A stretch of 64,000 bases of DNA from assembly GCA_028751875.1 (NCBI GenBank), contig CM054158.1:48579108-48643107 (forward strand). The letters are read 5' to 3'. This document shows positions 12,395 to 24,232 of this stretch, piece after piece. The first letter of the stretch is position 1. Every line of letters begins with the position of its first letter. The notes beneath the pieces are model-generated. The model was not told the origin of the DNA. It ran no database searches and saw only the letters and a list, made by a program, of their open reading frames with translations. The stretch comes from Rapana venosa (Eukaryota; Mollusca; Gastropoda; Neogastropoda; Muricidae). A program made the translations under genes and the position numbers.

Positions 12395-12830
12395 TACCCA
12401 TGGGCATGCAATTTTGGGGGGGGGTTTGTTGTTTCTTGACTAGAGCCCTGAAGTTTATCAATGGTGAGATTTTGCTTTGCGACTGTTTTTGCCCACCATT
12501 AGGGTAGCTGCATTCCAACTCCAGGGATGATTTGTAAACACAATACCAGTGTACATGCATTTAAAAAAAAAAAGTTTTTGGCATCCATTCCTACCAGCAT
12601 ACAATGGCCTACTCTTTCAAAAGGTGGAACTTAACGTGTGCCCAAGATGTTTTGCATGTGGGACCATGGTTTATAGTCTCATCCAAAGGACTTTCAGGGC
12701 AGTAGAGTTGGCACTGACATGAACTCCAGAGTGAAAATCCCCTTGAATGGGTGGTTTGGTGGTGGCTGGAAACCGGGCCATCAGATCATGAGCTCAACCC
12801 TCTAACCTCTAGGCTGTCCTGTCCTACAGG
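12395..12830 (-). mobile_element. SINE 3'-module-2 fragment joined to a SINE-A copy
   Basis: 12395-12560 is the minus-strand form of 3' module 2 (CTAGAGCCCTGAAG, ATGGTGAGATTTT, TAGGGTAGCTGCATTCCAA). 12570-12830 is the SINE-A body and tRNA-like head (GCCTACTCTTTCAAAAGG, TGTGCCCAAGATGTT, CTCTAGGCTGTCCTGTCC). The direct adjacency shows one element with body plus module 2. Confidence 0.75.
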
Positions 12831-13544
12831 CAGAGAATGACACCGCGGAGAAACCGAAACCGAAGTCACCTTGAGACGTGGGAAAGAAAGAAATCTCTGA
12901 ATAAGAGATGATTTTGTTTGAATGTAGGTGATGGTGACATGGTGGTGTAACTTTGGCATGTACATGACAAGGCTGGTTTTTTAAGTTTTGTTGTTTGTTT
13001 GGTTTTGTTGTTTTTTTAAAAAAAAATCTTCTTTGTAACATATCCTTAAAGTTAATCAGAGCTTTGGCATAAAGACACCTGTGGTGTTGGTCAACATGAT
13101 TTGAGCAACTCTCATACAATGGCAAGTTTGATGAAAGAAGATAGTGCCCAGCCTTCATCTCTGTGGCCCCCCCCCCCACCCCCCCATCCCCGACAGCTGT
13201 CTGCAGCACTTTCTAACTGTGGGTAGGAGCCAGCTAGTCTGTTCTCTGATGGGACTGGAACTCATGACCCCACACAGCTGTCTGGTTTGGACTGTGATGT
13301 CTTAATCTGTGCTGTGCCACAGTGGCTGGTTTCTGATTATTATCTTTGTTGTTGCTGTTGTTGTTGTCAGTTTGTTCAGTTCTTTGATCTGTTTCATTGT
13401 TAAATTGTTGTTTATCATTCATCTGTTATTTGGTTATTATTCATGTTTTGGTTATATATTCTTTTTTTTTTTTTTTTTTTTTTTTTGCTTGCTTATTTCA
13501 TTGTTTCTTAATTTTTCAAATCTAGTTTTGCTGTTCATTTGCAA

Positions 13545-13740
13545 ATAATAATAAATGGAACTTATATAGCGCTATATCTTGCAAAGACAAATCAAAGCAA
13601 ATGCATTCAACCTAATCTTACACAGCCATGCAATCAATGATAAATAATCAATAGTGACAATAGTTTAAACAAACAGATATTTACAAATATGGTGCAATGC
13701 AGACAAAATCTATGACATAAAATTTCAATAGTCAAATGTT
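13545..13740 (-). mobile_element. L2-like 3' tail fragment
   Basis: AATAATAATAAATGGAACTT then ATAGCGCTATATCTTGCAAA on the +, i.e. the tail in reverse, continuing into related 3' UTR sequence. Ends where the RTE-like LINE leader starts. Confidence 0.65.
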
Positions 13741-15890
13741 TTTCATCCCCGTGGGACTCCCGGGGTATGCTTGCAAAGCGATCATCGCAAGAATAGGATC
13801 TCTGCCCTCCAACCAGGCATATCGTAAAAGGCGACTAAGGTGGAACCCTTCCCCCAGGTACGGGGTTAGACACAGGGCTAACAACCCTGTTCTGTAAAGA
13901 AAACATTTGTTACGGAAACAGCAACAAAAGAAATAAACACTACTAGGTGTGACAGGCTTCCAGAGTCATCGGAAGATACTCGTATGAATGTCAGTGGTGA
14001 AAGCCGAAAGGAAGCCACTGACAGGAAGATGGAAGTCTTAAGCGCCAAAAATAAGACCAAGATAGGATTCTGGAATGTGAGAACCATGTTCGAAACAGGA
14101 AAACTAGCGCAAGTTACAGCAGAGATGAGACGCTATAATTTGCATATTCTCGGAATCAGTGAAAGCCGATGGACAGGATCAGGCAAATACAGAGCCAGCA
14201 CAGGAGAGACAGTGCTGTACAGTGGTAGAGAATGACAGCCAACACCATGAGGGAGTAGCAATTATCATGAAGAAAGGAATGGAGAAGTGCCTGATGGAAT
14301 GGAAACCTATCAACAGCAGGATGATAAGGATAAGAATGAAAGGTAAACATGCTAATACCACAATCATACAGTGCTATGCACCAACCAACGACAGTGAAGA
14401 AGAAAGCAAAGATACATTTTATGAACAATTACAGGCTGAAATGGAAAACACACCAAACCATGACATGAGGATAGTGATGGGTGACCTAAATGCAAAAGTC
14501 AGAAAAGACAACACAAATCAAGAAAGAGCCATGGGAAAAGAAGGATGTGGCAGCATAAATGACAATGGAGAAAGATTGGTGGAATTCTGCACGACAAACA
14601 ACCTGGCCATTGGAGGGACATTATTTGCACACCCTGAGATCCACAAGCTTACCTGGTGTTCCAATGGAAGAGACAAAAACCAGATCGACCACCTGATGAT
14701 CAATGGGACACGGAGGAGATCGCTCCTAGATGTAAAAGTAAGGAGAGGAGCCGATGTTGGCAGTGATCACCACCTTGTCACTGCAACCCTAAAAGTGAAG
14801 CTGAGAAAAAATGGATCTGGGAAACCAAGACAACAACATTTTGATGTGGAAAAGCTGCGCAACACCAAAGTAAAGAGTGCTTTCACCCTCCAGCTCAAAA
14901 ACAAGTTCTAAGCACTGGTGGATACTGAAAATTACACACCTCCTGACACAACTAATATAAACACCATGTGGAAACAAGTCAGGACAGCCTACACACAAGC
15001 CAGTGAAACGTGCTTAGGACAGAGACAGAGGAAGAGAAAAAGGTGGATTACAGCAGACACCTGGCAAGCCATTGAGAACAGGAGAGAACTGAAGAAGAAA
15101 ATCTTAGAGACAAAGTCAGAGCGGATAAGAGAGAGGTACAAACAACAGTACAGAGAAGCAAACCAAACTGTGAAGAGAATGACAAGAACAGACAAGCGTA
15201 CCTACATGGATGATATTGCAAGACAAGCAGAGGAGGCCGCGCAAAGGGAGAGCAAGGACAGGTGTATAAGATCACCAAGACTGTCAGTGGCAAGTACCGG
15301 GGCAATACCAAAACACCAATCCTAGATAAACAAGGCCAAATACTTACCACAGAAGCAGAACAAGATGCAAGATGGGCAGAACATTTCAGCGAAGATTCTC
15401 AACAGACCACCACCAACTGAAGAGGCAGATGTACAAGATCCTGATGCCGATCTCAATGTGAACAGCACACCACCAAAGAAGGAAGACATTATAGCAGCAA
15501 TCAGCTCTCTCAAGAATGGAAAAGCCCCTGGCCAGGACAACCTCAACGCAGAACTTTTCAAGGCAGATCCAGAATTTGCATCTAAAGTTCTACAGCCACT
15601 CTTTGCAGCTATATGACAGGAGAAACAGCTACCAGCAGATTGGACAGAAGGAGTCATCGTGAAGATCCCAAAGAAAGGAGCCCTGAACAATTGTAACAAC
15701 TAGAGAGGAATCACTCTGCTATCTGTTCCCAGCAAGATTCTGGCAAAGATCATCATCGGACGAATCTCGAGGATTTGACCAAAAAACTCAAAAAGGGAAC
15801 AGGAAGGTTTTCGCCCGGGAAAAAGATGAAATAGACCGACTTCACCCTGCGCAACATCACAAAACCGTGCACCCCAATTTGGCAGAAAAT
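13741..15890 (+). mobile_element. RTE-like LINE, 5' UTR, endonuclease and start of RT, broken
   Basis: A leader at 13741-13983 is followed by an APE-type endonuclease: IGFWNVRTM, GISESRW, IIQCYAPT, VMGDLNAKV, KNQIDHLM and GSDHHLV carry the expected Asn, Glu, Asp, Asn and SDH residues. A basic linker and the RT N-terminus follow (LKNGKAPGQDNL, then ITLLSVPSKILAKII). It is non-functional: frameshifts near 14228, 15270 and 15393, a TAA at 14909, and TGG-to-stop changes at about 15616 and 15702. Identity decays and is lost near 15890. Clade assignment to RTE rests on layout and memory. Confidence 0.8.
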
Positions 15891-16414
15891 GTTTTCACTC
15901 TTAAAATTTGACGCGTTCCCAACGCACCCCCAAACTGATTCAGTAAACATGAGCTACTTTAAAAAGTTTGTAAACTACTTTAATTTCACAAGCATTTTGG
16001 AACATTTCTTAGCATCTTCTCAAACAAAAATTTTTTTTTTAAAAAACCCCATCAGTGTTTTTCCCTGAAAAGATGTGGAAATTATCTCTGATGAATATCA
16101 GCACTGAAGAAAAAAAAAATAATGTTTTCCCAAAGATTCTCTTGTTTTTTGAAACAATAAGTACAAGATGAAAACACTTGAAAAAAATAAATTTTCCATT
16201 TGGTAAATTGTTTTCTTTTAAACCCCCAAAGTTACAAAATACCATACAAAGTGATGTTTTTAGGGAATTTTTCTAGTGAGGTTTTTAGTTTGGAATAAGC
16301 CACCATTTACAAAGTTTTTAACAGAATTAAAATTGTCATCTATTCGGGAAATTTAAAGGGCCCCTTACTTCCCCCAAAACCCAAAACCCCTTTGGGAACA
16401 ATTTTAGTGAGTGA

Positions 16415-16625
16415 AAAAATGTTCTGCATGTATTCTTAACAGGACCTCAGTTTATATATTACTAGTCTCATCTGAAGGGCTTTTCAGTTGGGGGTATAGG
16501 TCAGTAAGGGTCTTAAAATCTTGGGGGGGGGGGGGGGGGGGGGGGGTTCCCCAGAGTGTCTGCCTTTGGGGGGGGCTCAAAAAAGATCGCCAGCTCAAAA
16601 ACTCTAACCACTACTGGCATAGGCT
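16415..16625 (-). mobile_element. SINE-A partial copy with a G run
   Basis: ATGTTCTGCATG, CCTCAGTTTATA and AGTCTCATCTGAAGGGCTTT match the SINE-A body on the minus strand. Interrupted by a G run of over 30 bases at 16507-16544, then AACTCTAACCACTACTGGCATAGGCTATCC as remains of the head (motif given in parts: CTCTAACCAC, AGGCTATCC). Confidence 0.6.
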
Positions 16626-16634
16626 ATCCCGAAA

Positions 16635-17060
16635 AAAAAGGGGTTTGGGGTGGCAGTGGTTAGCGCTTTGGGCTACAGGCTTTGAAAGGGCATGGATTCA
16701 AATTTCCCCAAGGGCACAGGGATTGGTCAGACTCCAGCCCCCTCCCATCCGAATAACTAAATAAGCTGGGGTACCGGGCCCCCCTGAGAAGCTGGGACCC
16801 CACAGGACAGCTTTATCCAATTTACTGATCATTTGATTGTGACAGAGTTGCTCGAATTACATGACCAACACTGCAGGTGTCTGTATTTCAATGGCCTGGT
16901 TGATGCCGAGATGCATAATAGGAAACATGGAGTACAAACCTGTCAATAAAGTTGCCCCAAAGCACATGTATGCACTTCTACAGCAGCAGCATTACATATG
17001 TTTATATCTTCATTACCACTGATCATCATGCAACAAAAGAAAATTGCCTCTGATTTGGTG
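16635..17060 (+). repeat. Family-G dispersed repeat, second copy
   Basis: Head GTGGCAGTGGTTAGCGC with GGATTCAAATTTCC, then TGGTTGATGCCGAGATGC, GAGTACAAACCTGTC and GCACTTCTACAGCAGCAGCA. Parallel to 8215-8590. Confidence 0.65.
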
Positions 17061-17459
17061 GCTCTGGTCTCAAGGTGACCTCAGTTTCAGTTTCCCATAC
17101 ACTTCTCATCTTCAGTGCCTATGCTGAGCTATAATTTGTATCACAGCCTCCAGGCTGGAGATTCACAAGCAAAGGTGGCTGGAAAGACTTTGTGATCATC
17201 ACTATCCCAGGTGGGCATCTCAGTCTGGATCCCTGACCAAGCAAATATTCTCATAAGTAGGGGGCTCAGAAGCTGAGAAAGTGATGTACTGAGTATGTCA
17301 GCTGAAAACAGGGATCTCTGAACACATCCTAAGTGACCCAGCAGCTTTGGAGGGCTCCTCTAGCTGGTGGCCCCAGAGCACCCTGAAACTGATATGCTCC
17401 CGGTGGATTTCTGACCTTGAGGATGCAACTTAACGACTGAGGTAAGGCTGAAATGAGTG

Positions 17460-18092
17460 CATAGCTGCCAACCTCTTAGACTCAAAAGATAGGAATCCTG
17501 GTGTGTGTGTGTGTGTGTGGAGGGGGGGGGGTTCAGGAGGGGGGCATAGCACCCCCTCCCATAAAAGCAGGGGTCAGGGAGCGCAGCCCCTGAAGCTGAA
17601 GCACTTATATTTAGACAAGCAAATTTTTCATCTCCTGAAATAAAAACCACAATAATTTTTTTTTAAACACACATTAAGAAATATACCATCCATTAAGCAA
17701 ACTGATAGATTCAACCAGCAATTCTGGTCTACACCTTGCCAATATGAGAATGGAGATTTCTTCTATACATGTACTAAAGTTAACACTTTGTTAACAGTTC
17801 ACTTGGACTGGCTCCTCTGGTGCTGGGGCAGCTGATGACACAACACGCCCAAAAATATGAAAGAAGAAAATTAACCTGCTAACCCTTCTGCCCCAAACAA
17901 AACCCAAAAAACACTCCAAAAAAGCAATGTTGTTCATATCCTCAGTCAGGCAAAACCTTTTTTTTCTTCTCCATTTGGGAGGTTGATGACTTGATAATTT
18001 CGGAAACCAGAATATTTTCTTGTAAAATGGAAAATCGGAACTGAGATTTGAGTCTGGAAGAATTCCGGAAAGTCGGAAGGTTGGCAGCTATG
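17460..18092. mobile_element. Candidate non-autonomous DNA transposon (MITE-like), 633 bp
   Basis: Ends are inverted copies of CATAGCTGCCAACCT (start at 17460, complement ending at 18092), with partly matching inner sequence. Perfect 6-bp duplications TGAGTG flank it (17454-17459 and 18093-18098). The interior holds a short GT run and a G run but no transposase. A 6-bp target duplication narrows the superfamily, but I cannot assign it from this copy. Confidence 0.6.
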
Positions 18093-18099
18093 TGAGTGG

Positions 18100-19000
18100 C
18101 GTATGAACAGCAGGACAGGAATGTCAAAGCTGCTGAGGCAGCAACCACAACAACAAAACCTTGGGCTGGGACCATCAATGTCCTATTTTTGTACCCTTAG
18201 TTTATATAGTGACAATGAACACAATTATGGCAATATATAAATCAAAGCAGGAGTCATAATTCCAATATCAAAATGAATCGTTAACAGAGTTGCTTATGGT
18301 GAAAGAAATATATCAATCTAAAAGTTGAAACCTGGCAAAATGATATGAGAGTCATAATACCATTCTGGCTGGACATGTTCAGGCTTATCAACTACTGAAA
18401 CTAGTAAAAGATTATGCAGCTACCTACAGACGTGTATACATGTGTTCAAGTTTCAGGTGATTCTAGCAATTGGAACTTGTTTCGCAGTTGCTTGAATGAC
18501 TGATGAATGTTTAACCATATACATAGTGCCTCTAGTAATAATGTGCACAATGTACCACTACCACTGATGACTTTGTAAACCTCATTATATAGTTAGTGGC
18601 ACCTGACATTTTAAATTTAAAGCTTATAATTATTATCATTTATTAGATTTTATACTATCAATACTGGATGACACAGCATACTATCCAGATATTTGTATTA
18701 TATTGATTGCATGATTCAATTCATGATTAACTCTCATTCTGAGTCTCTCTGAATCACTTCTCTACAAGTACAACCCCTGAGTGTTAGGCCTATTACTTCC
18801 TCCATGTCTGCCCTATTGATAAGACTGAAAGTGAGGCTCCATTTTTTGCATGCATCATCATAGCATGCTGTGTATCTAGCTTAATCTCCACTGATTTAAA
18901 CCAACCTGATGAACTCTGACATCAAAACTGTTCCCATACATTTGCTTTGCACACCTTGAATTGAGGAATTTGACCACTTCCCACCTCCACAAATAACAAA
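18100..19000. other. Unique-looking AT-rich stretch
   Basis: No repeat family or frame recognised between the MITE-like element and the CG-richer stretch at 19000-19760. Confidence 0.5.
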
Positions 19001-19520
19001 TCGACTGGAAGTTCAAGTGCACATTCACGTTCGTGCGCCTTTCGCGATTCGGCAAGCTTAGAAGGCTTAAAAGGCAATGGCCACTTTTTGTTCTGGAAGA
19101 ATCTTTTTTAACAAAAGTGCGCAACGGCAACAAAATGGAAATTCATCGACTCAAACAATGGCCACTGATGTATGCAGGCAGCCCAAACTGCTAGCCGACG
19201 GAGAGAGTGAGGGGGTGGTGGTGGTGGTGGTGGGGGAAAAAAAAAAAAAAACACCTGCCAACACCCGCTCATAAAATCATCACAAATGATCAATCGTAAG
19301 GCCGTCTTACCCGTTTTTTCTCACATTTCCAAGCCTATCGAGTAACAGAAAACAATCGAAACGTTCAACTGGCTAAAATTATCCTGAACAAGTCAATACC
19401 TACTTCCAGTTCGCTAAATCCTGCTGGAGGCAAGAAGAATGTTGTGAATAGTCGCTACCAGTCCTTGTTAAAATACCAACGAAAATACTTCTAAAACAAC
19501 AACAAAACGTAATAATTTAC

Positions 19521-19563
19521 CTTCGGAAGGGATGAGGATAGGACTCTCTTCGGCTGTGGACAT
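19521..19563 (-). CDS. Possible first coding exon of an unidentified minus-strand gene
   Basis: On the minus strand an ATG at 19563 opens MSTAEESPILIPSE and runs to a strong donor (G/GTAAAT at 19520-19515), leaving phase 1. Composition differs from the AT-rich repeats around it: upstream are CACGTG (19690-19695), TGACGT (19701-19706) and CGCGCG. A short acidic N-terminal exon behind a CG-richer stretch is typical of a housekeeping gene start. No second exon could be assigned in 1-19500, so the protein is unknown and this may be a chance arrangement. Confidence 0.35.
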
Positions 19564-19589
19564 CTTGATGTCTTCAAAATGGTCTAAAA

Positions 19590-19720
19590 TGGTCTACGTC
19601 ATTGTTGTTTCTCAACGTTATCTCAGCAACATACGACCAAACCCTTCTTTCCCCAGATATGGTCCAAGTTCAGGAAGTCGAAATCTGGTCACGTGCTCAG
19701 TGACGTTTTTCGCGCGAATT
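19590..19720 (-). promoter_or_regulatory. Possible promoter of the minus-strand candidate exon
   Basis: Contains an E-box palindrome CACGTG, two CRE-like TGACGT motifs (19701-19706 on +, 19596-19601 on -) and a CGCGCG core within about 130 bases upstream of the minus-strand ATG at 19563. The motifs are seen; promoter function is inferred. Confidence 0.25.
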
Positions 19721-20084
19721 GCAATAGGCCTACAATTAAAATCAGAAATCTTGACATCTACCAAACACGGGGACTCGATGTAAAATGATCTTAAAAATGA
19801 TTTCCAGATATGCTGTTCTCAAAATATTGTTTATATTCACAATACAGCAATCCAGATTTGCTTCATGTTTAATTCATTTCTGGAGACTGAGAAATTAGGC
19901 TACTAGAGCCTATTGTTCTGGTAACTGCCAGCTGATGTCATCAGTTTCCACATCAATTTCGCAGTTAGGCCTATCACAGCAACATTATTTTCTTCGTCTC
20001 AGAAAATAAGACAATTCCTTTTTTCCTACATAATTTTTTTCTAGGAATAACTCTTCTGCGGCCATGAGCTCATTTTTTTTTAAT

Positions 20085-21548
20085 TCTTTTTTTATGGAGG
20101 TTAATGGAATAAGCACTTATGGCTTTTTTTTACATCCAGTCCCCGTGTGTATGCGGTTTTGTAAATTTGGTCAACTGGTCCCACCGGCACACAATGGCCT
20201 ACTCTTACGAAAAGCGGAACAGGATTTAACGTGTGCACAAGATGTTCTGCGTGCGTTCGCACACAGGCCCTAGGTTTATAGTCTCATCTGAAGGACTTTT
20301 GGGGTCAGTGGAGTCTGCACTCGGAATGGCAGAGACAGCTGTATATCAACTTCGTAGATTTTTAAAAAGCCTTTGACAGCATTCACCGAGAAAGTGTATG
20401 GCGCATACTCCAAGCATATGGAATTCCACAGGAGATTATCCAAGTCATTAAGAGCTTCTACAACAACTTCACGTGCAGAGTAGGAAACAGCAAAACCAGT
20501 TTCAGTGTACAAACCGGCGTCAGACAAGGCTGCCCCATGACAGCACTACTCTTCAACCTGACAATTGATTGGGTGATGAGACAGACAACAGCTGACCAGT
20601 CACGGGGCATCAGATGGACCCCCTTCTCAACGCTTGAAGACCTAGACTTTGCCGACGATCTGACACTGCTCTCACATACCCACCATCACATTCAAGAGAA
20701 GACATCCCGTCTCAGCACTTTCGCACAGCAAGTAGGCCTGAAAATCAGTCAGAAGAAGACAGAGGTGATGACACTGAACGTTCAGAACCCCTCACCCGTC
20801 ACAGTGAATAGAGAAGATTTACCAACAACTGAAGAGTTCACGTACCTCGGGAGCACTGTTAGGCATGACGGCAGAGCAGGCAGCGACATCAAGAACCGGA
20901 TTAGCAAAGCAAGAAATGCTTATAGAAATCTGCACAATGTGTGGGAATCGTCCCAGTACAGCACCAGAACCAAACTAAGACTATACCAGAGCTGTGTACT
21001 TTCCACACTTTTGTACGGCTCGGAGTGCTGGAGGATGACTGAGAGTGACCTCGACAAACCATCCACATTCCACACGAAGAATCTCAGAAGAATCTTGCGC
21101 ATCTTCTGGCCTGAGACCATCTCCAACCAAGAACTTTTTGCCCATTGCAACCAGGAAAGCATGGACACCATCATCATGCATAGGCGATGGGGATGGATAG
21201 GGCATATCTGCCGTCGGGAACAGGGAAACATCGCCCGAACAGCCCTCCACTGGACACCAGAGGGAAAACGCAAACGAGGACGACCCAAGAACACTTGGCG
21301 TCGGACTGTCCAAAACAGAGCTGAAGACCTTCCAACATACCTGGGGAACCATTCAGAAGCTGGCCCAGGACAGACAGGAGTGGAGAACATTTGTTGCTTC
21401 CCTACATGCCAATAAGGCACAAAGGCATTAATGATGATGAGTCTGCACTGATGTTAACTCCAGGGGAAAAAATATCCCCTTGAACGGGAATCGAACCCCG
21501 GTCGTCAGATTGCCAGCGCAATGTTCTAACCACTAGGCTATCCCGTTC
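20085..21548 (-). mobile_element. SINE-A full-length copy, split by an RTE-like LINE
   Basis: 20085-20321 holds the 3' module 1 and body; 21439-21548 holds the remaining body and tRNA-like head with B box (GGAATCGAACCC on +, i.e. GGTTCGATTCC) and A box. The intervening 20322-21438 is the LINE. Rejoining the two parts at the 11-bp duplication restores a standard SINE-A. Confidence 0.9.
20322..21438 (+). mobile_element. RTE-like LINE, 5'-truncated, with RT core and C-terminus
   Basis: Begins inside the RT domain (EWQRQLYINFVDF, a TAA stop, then KAFDSIHRES), continues TGVRQGCPMTALLFNL and the catalytic FADDLTLLSH, then the FTYLGSTV and GSECW regions. A frameshift near 21310 precedes the natural end [17 protein letters not shown]. 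The 3' end is the stop codon followed only by ATGATGATGA, as in RTE elements. It is flanked by perfect 11-bp duplications GAGTCTGCACT (20311-20321 and 21439-21449), so it inserted into a SINE. Confidence 0.9.
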
Positions 21549-21724
21549 CCCTTCACTGTGCTAAATCAGTAAACTGCACGCACGAGGGGGCGCGCGCGCA
21601 CACACACACACACATACATGGGGATGCTAGGGGGCTCTCTCCCCACCTTCTGAAGACTATGTATTAGAAACTTCCCCAATTCTGTCACTTTCCTCCTTTC
21701 TGCCTTTTCCTTACCTCTTCCCCC

Positions 21725-21779
21725 CCCCCCCCCCCCTCACTCTCTCTCTCTCTCTCTCCCTCTCCTCTCTCTCTCTCTC

Positions 21780-21829
<50 letters not shown>

Positions 21830-21855
21830 TATGTATATATATATATAAACATAAT
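21725..21855. repeat. C run, CT tract and TA microsatellite
   Basis: A run of C, then CTCTCT, then TATATA with breaks, within about 130 bases. Confidence 0.9.
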
Positions 21856-21894
21856 ATATTGGGTTTATTTTATTTCATTTTATTATAATGTATC

Positions 21895-21970
21895 CTTAAG
21901 GGCGGGGACTAGATGTAAAAAAAAAAAAAAGCACATGGGTGCTTATTCATTATCCTCCAAATAAAAGAAT
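21895..21970 (+). mobile_element. SINE-A 3' module fragment
   Basis: GGGCGGGGACTAGATG, GCACATGGGTGCTTATTC and TTATCCTCCAAATAAAAG only. Similar isolated 3' ends lie at 25548-25605 (minus) and 48812-48865 (plus). Confidence 0.7.
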
Positions 21971-22274
21971 TGGTCATTTGTCATTGTCATTGTCTCTCTT
22001 GCTTATTTTCTGCCTTCCCAATCCATTCTTCTGCCTTTTTTCCCAAGCAAGTGTGACAGCTTTTTCAAAATTTCTTTTCAGATGTTAGGACATTTTGCTT
22101 GAAGTGTTGTATTCTGGTGACCAGGGCACCATATTGTAAATGTTGGGTGGAATGGGCGCAGGATGTCCATTCCACAGTGATATTCGCCCATATGGCCTTT
22201 TGGGGTTTTTTTTGTTTTTGACGGAAGTGTTTGTTGCTTTATTTAGGCTTCTTTTATTTTTTTAATCTGGAAGT

Positions 22275-22570
22275 GATAAATTACCGGGGATAGCTGGGAT
22301 TGAGGGCAGTGGAGTCCCGACTGGAGTTAACATCAGTGCCGACTCCACTCCCCTCAAAAGTCCTTGAGATGAGACTATAAACCAAGGTCCCGCACGCAGA
22401 ACATCTTGCGCACATGTTAAAACCCGTTCCGCTTTTCGGAAGAGTAAGCCAATGTGTGCCTTGTGAACAGATGACAAAATTTACCGACTGCATATCCACG
22501 GGGACTAGATATAAAAGAAAGCAAATAAGTGCTTATTCCATTATCCTCGAAATAGAAGAAGAAAAAGAAG
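22275..22570 (+). mobile_element. SINE-A, + strand, head degraded
   Basis: Carries AACATCAGTGCCGACTCCAC, AAAGTCCTTGAGATGAGAC, CTTTTCGGAAGAGTAAGCC and the module 1 end GCTTATTCCATTATCCTCGA followed by a GAA-rich tail. Confidence 0.85.
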
Positions 22571-22951
22571 AAGAAGAAAATAGCACAACCTGGTTTTATT
22601 AGCCTTAAGAAGTGCCATCATTCAGGCAAGGCACTTTGTGGTTTATTACAGTTGTTGTTTTTCATCATATTAACCACCTTGGAAGCTTGAAGAGATTAGC
22701 AAGCGAAGTGAATGTTACAAAAGCCACTGAAACTAAACCAGTGAGAGTCCTGGTATGGATTTCGTGGTCGGCAGGGCTGCAAACAACATGAAAATAATTT
22801 TTGTTTTTTGTTCCTTGGCTAGAGCTCTCAGGTTCAACACCAGTAGTGAGATATTTACATGTTCTGTATGAAGCAGACCATGTTGTTTTGGATTGGTCAC
22901 TGTATAAACTGACTGCATGTACTGGTTCATAAATCAAAGCAGAAAAACACA

Positions 22952-24232
22952 GGCTGCTGAAAGAACGCAATAAACTCTGCATACTACACACAAATCGAAG
23001 AACGCAATAAACTCTGCATACTACACACAAATGGGAAGAACGCAATAAACTCTGCATACTACACACAAACGGGAAGAACGCAATAAACTCTGCATACTAC
23101 ACACAAATCGAAGAACGCAATAAACTCTGCATACTACACACAAATGGGAAGAACGCAATAAACTCTGCATACTACACACAAATGGGAAGAACGCAATAAA
23201 CTCTGCATACTACACACAAATGGGAAGAACGCAATAAACTCTGCATACTACACACAAACGGGAAGAACGCAATAAACTCTGCATACTACACACAAACGGG
23301 AAGAACGCAATAAACTCTGCATACTACACACAAATCGGAAGAACGCAATAAACTCTGCATACTACACACAAATGGGAAGAACGCAATAAACTCTGCATAC
23401 TACACACAAATGGGAAGAACGCAATAAACTCTGCATACTACACACAAATGGGAAGAACGCAATAAACTCTGCATACTACACACAAATGGGAAGAACGCAA
23501 TAAACTGCATACTACACACAAATGGAAGAACGCAATAAACTCTGCATACTACACACAAACGGAAGGAAGCATTAAATAATCTTCACTACACCAAATCGAA
23601 GAACGCAATAACTCTGCATACAATCAAACGGAGAACGCAATAACTCTGCATCTACACACAAATGGAAGAACGCTAATAAAATGATATACCCAAATGGGAA
23701 GAAGCTAATAAACTCTGTTACTACCACAAACGGAACAACGCAATAAACTTGCTACTACACAACGGGAACAGCAATAACTCTGCTATATCACAAACGGAGA
23801 CGCAATAATCTGCATACTACACACAATGGGAACGCAATAAACTTTTGATACTACCACAAATGGGAGACGCAATAACTCTGCTAACTATCAATCAATGAAG
23901 AACGCAATAACCTGCATACTACACAAAGGGAAATGCATAACTCTGCTACTACACACAAATGGGAAGACGCAATTAAAGTCTGCATATACACACAAATGGG
24001 AAGAACGCTATAAACTCTGCATACTACACAAAATCTGAAGAACGCAATAAACTCTGCATACTACACACAAATCAGAAGAACGCAATAAACTCTGCATACT
24101 ACACACAAATGGGAAGAACACAATAAACTCTGCATACTACACACAAATGGGAAGAACACAATCAACTCTGCATACTACACACAAATCAGAAGAACGCAAT
24201 AAACTCTGTATACTACACACAAATCGAAGGTT
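22952..24232. repeat. 38-bp satellite array, about 33 units
   Basis: Units of 37-38 bases containing GAACGCAATAAACTCTGCAT and ACTACACACAAATGGGAA. 22952-23540 and 24000-24232 are nearly identical unit to unit, whereas 23540-24000 carries many single-base deletions. Forward and reverse frames over it are artefacts. Confidence 0.95.

Noticed and set aside
19077..19274. Possible first exon on the + strand next to the CG-richer stretch
   Set aside because: Runs into a GGT repeat and an A run, with no donor in a plausible place.
22952..24232. CRISPR-like appearance of a regular 38-bp repeat
   Set aside because: Units abut with no unique spacers and the context is a eukaryotic genome; it is a simple satellite.
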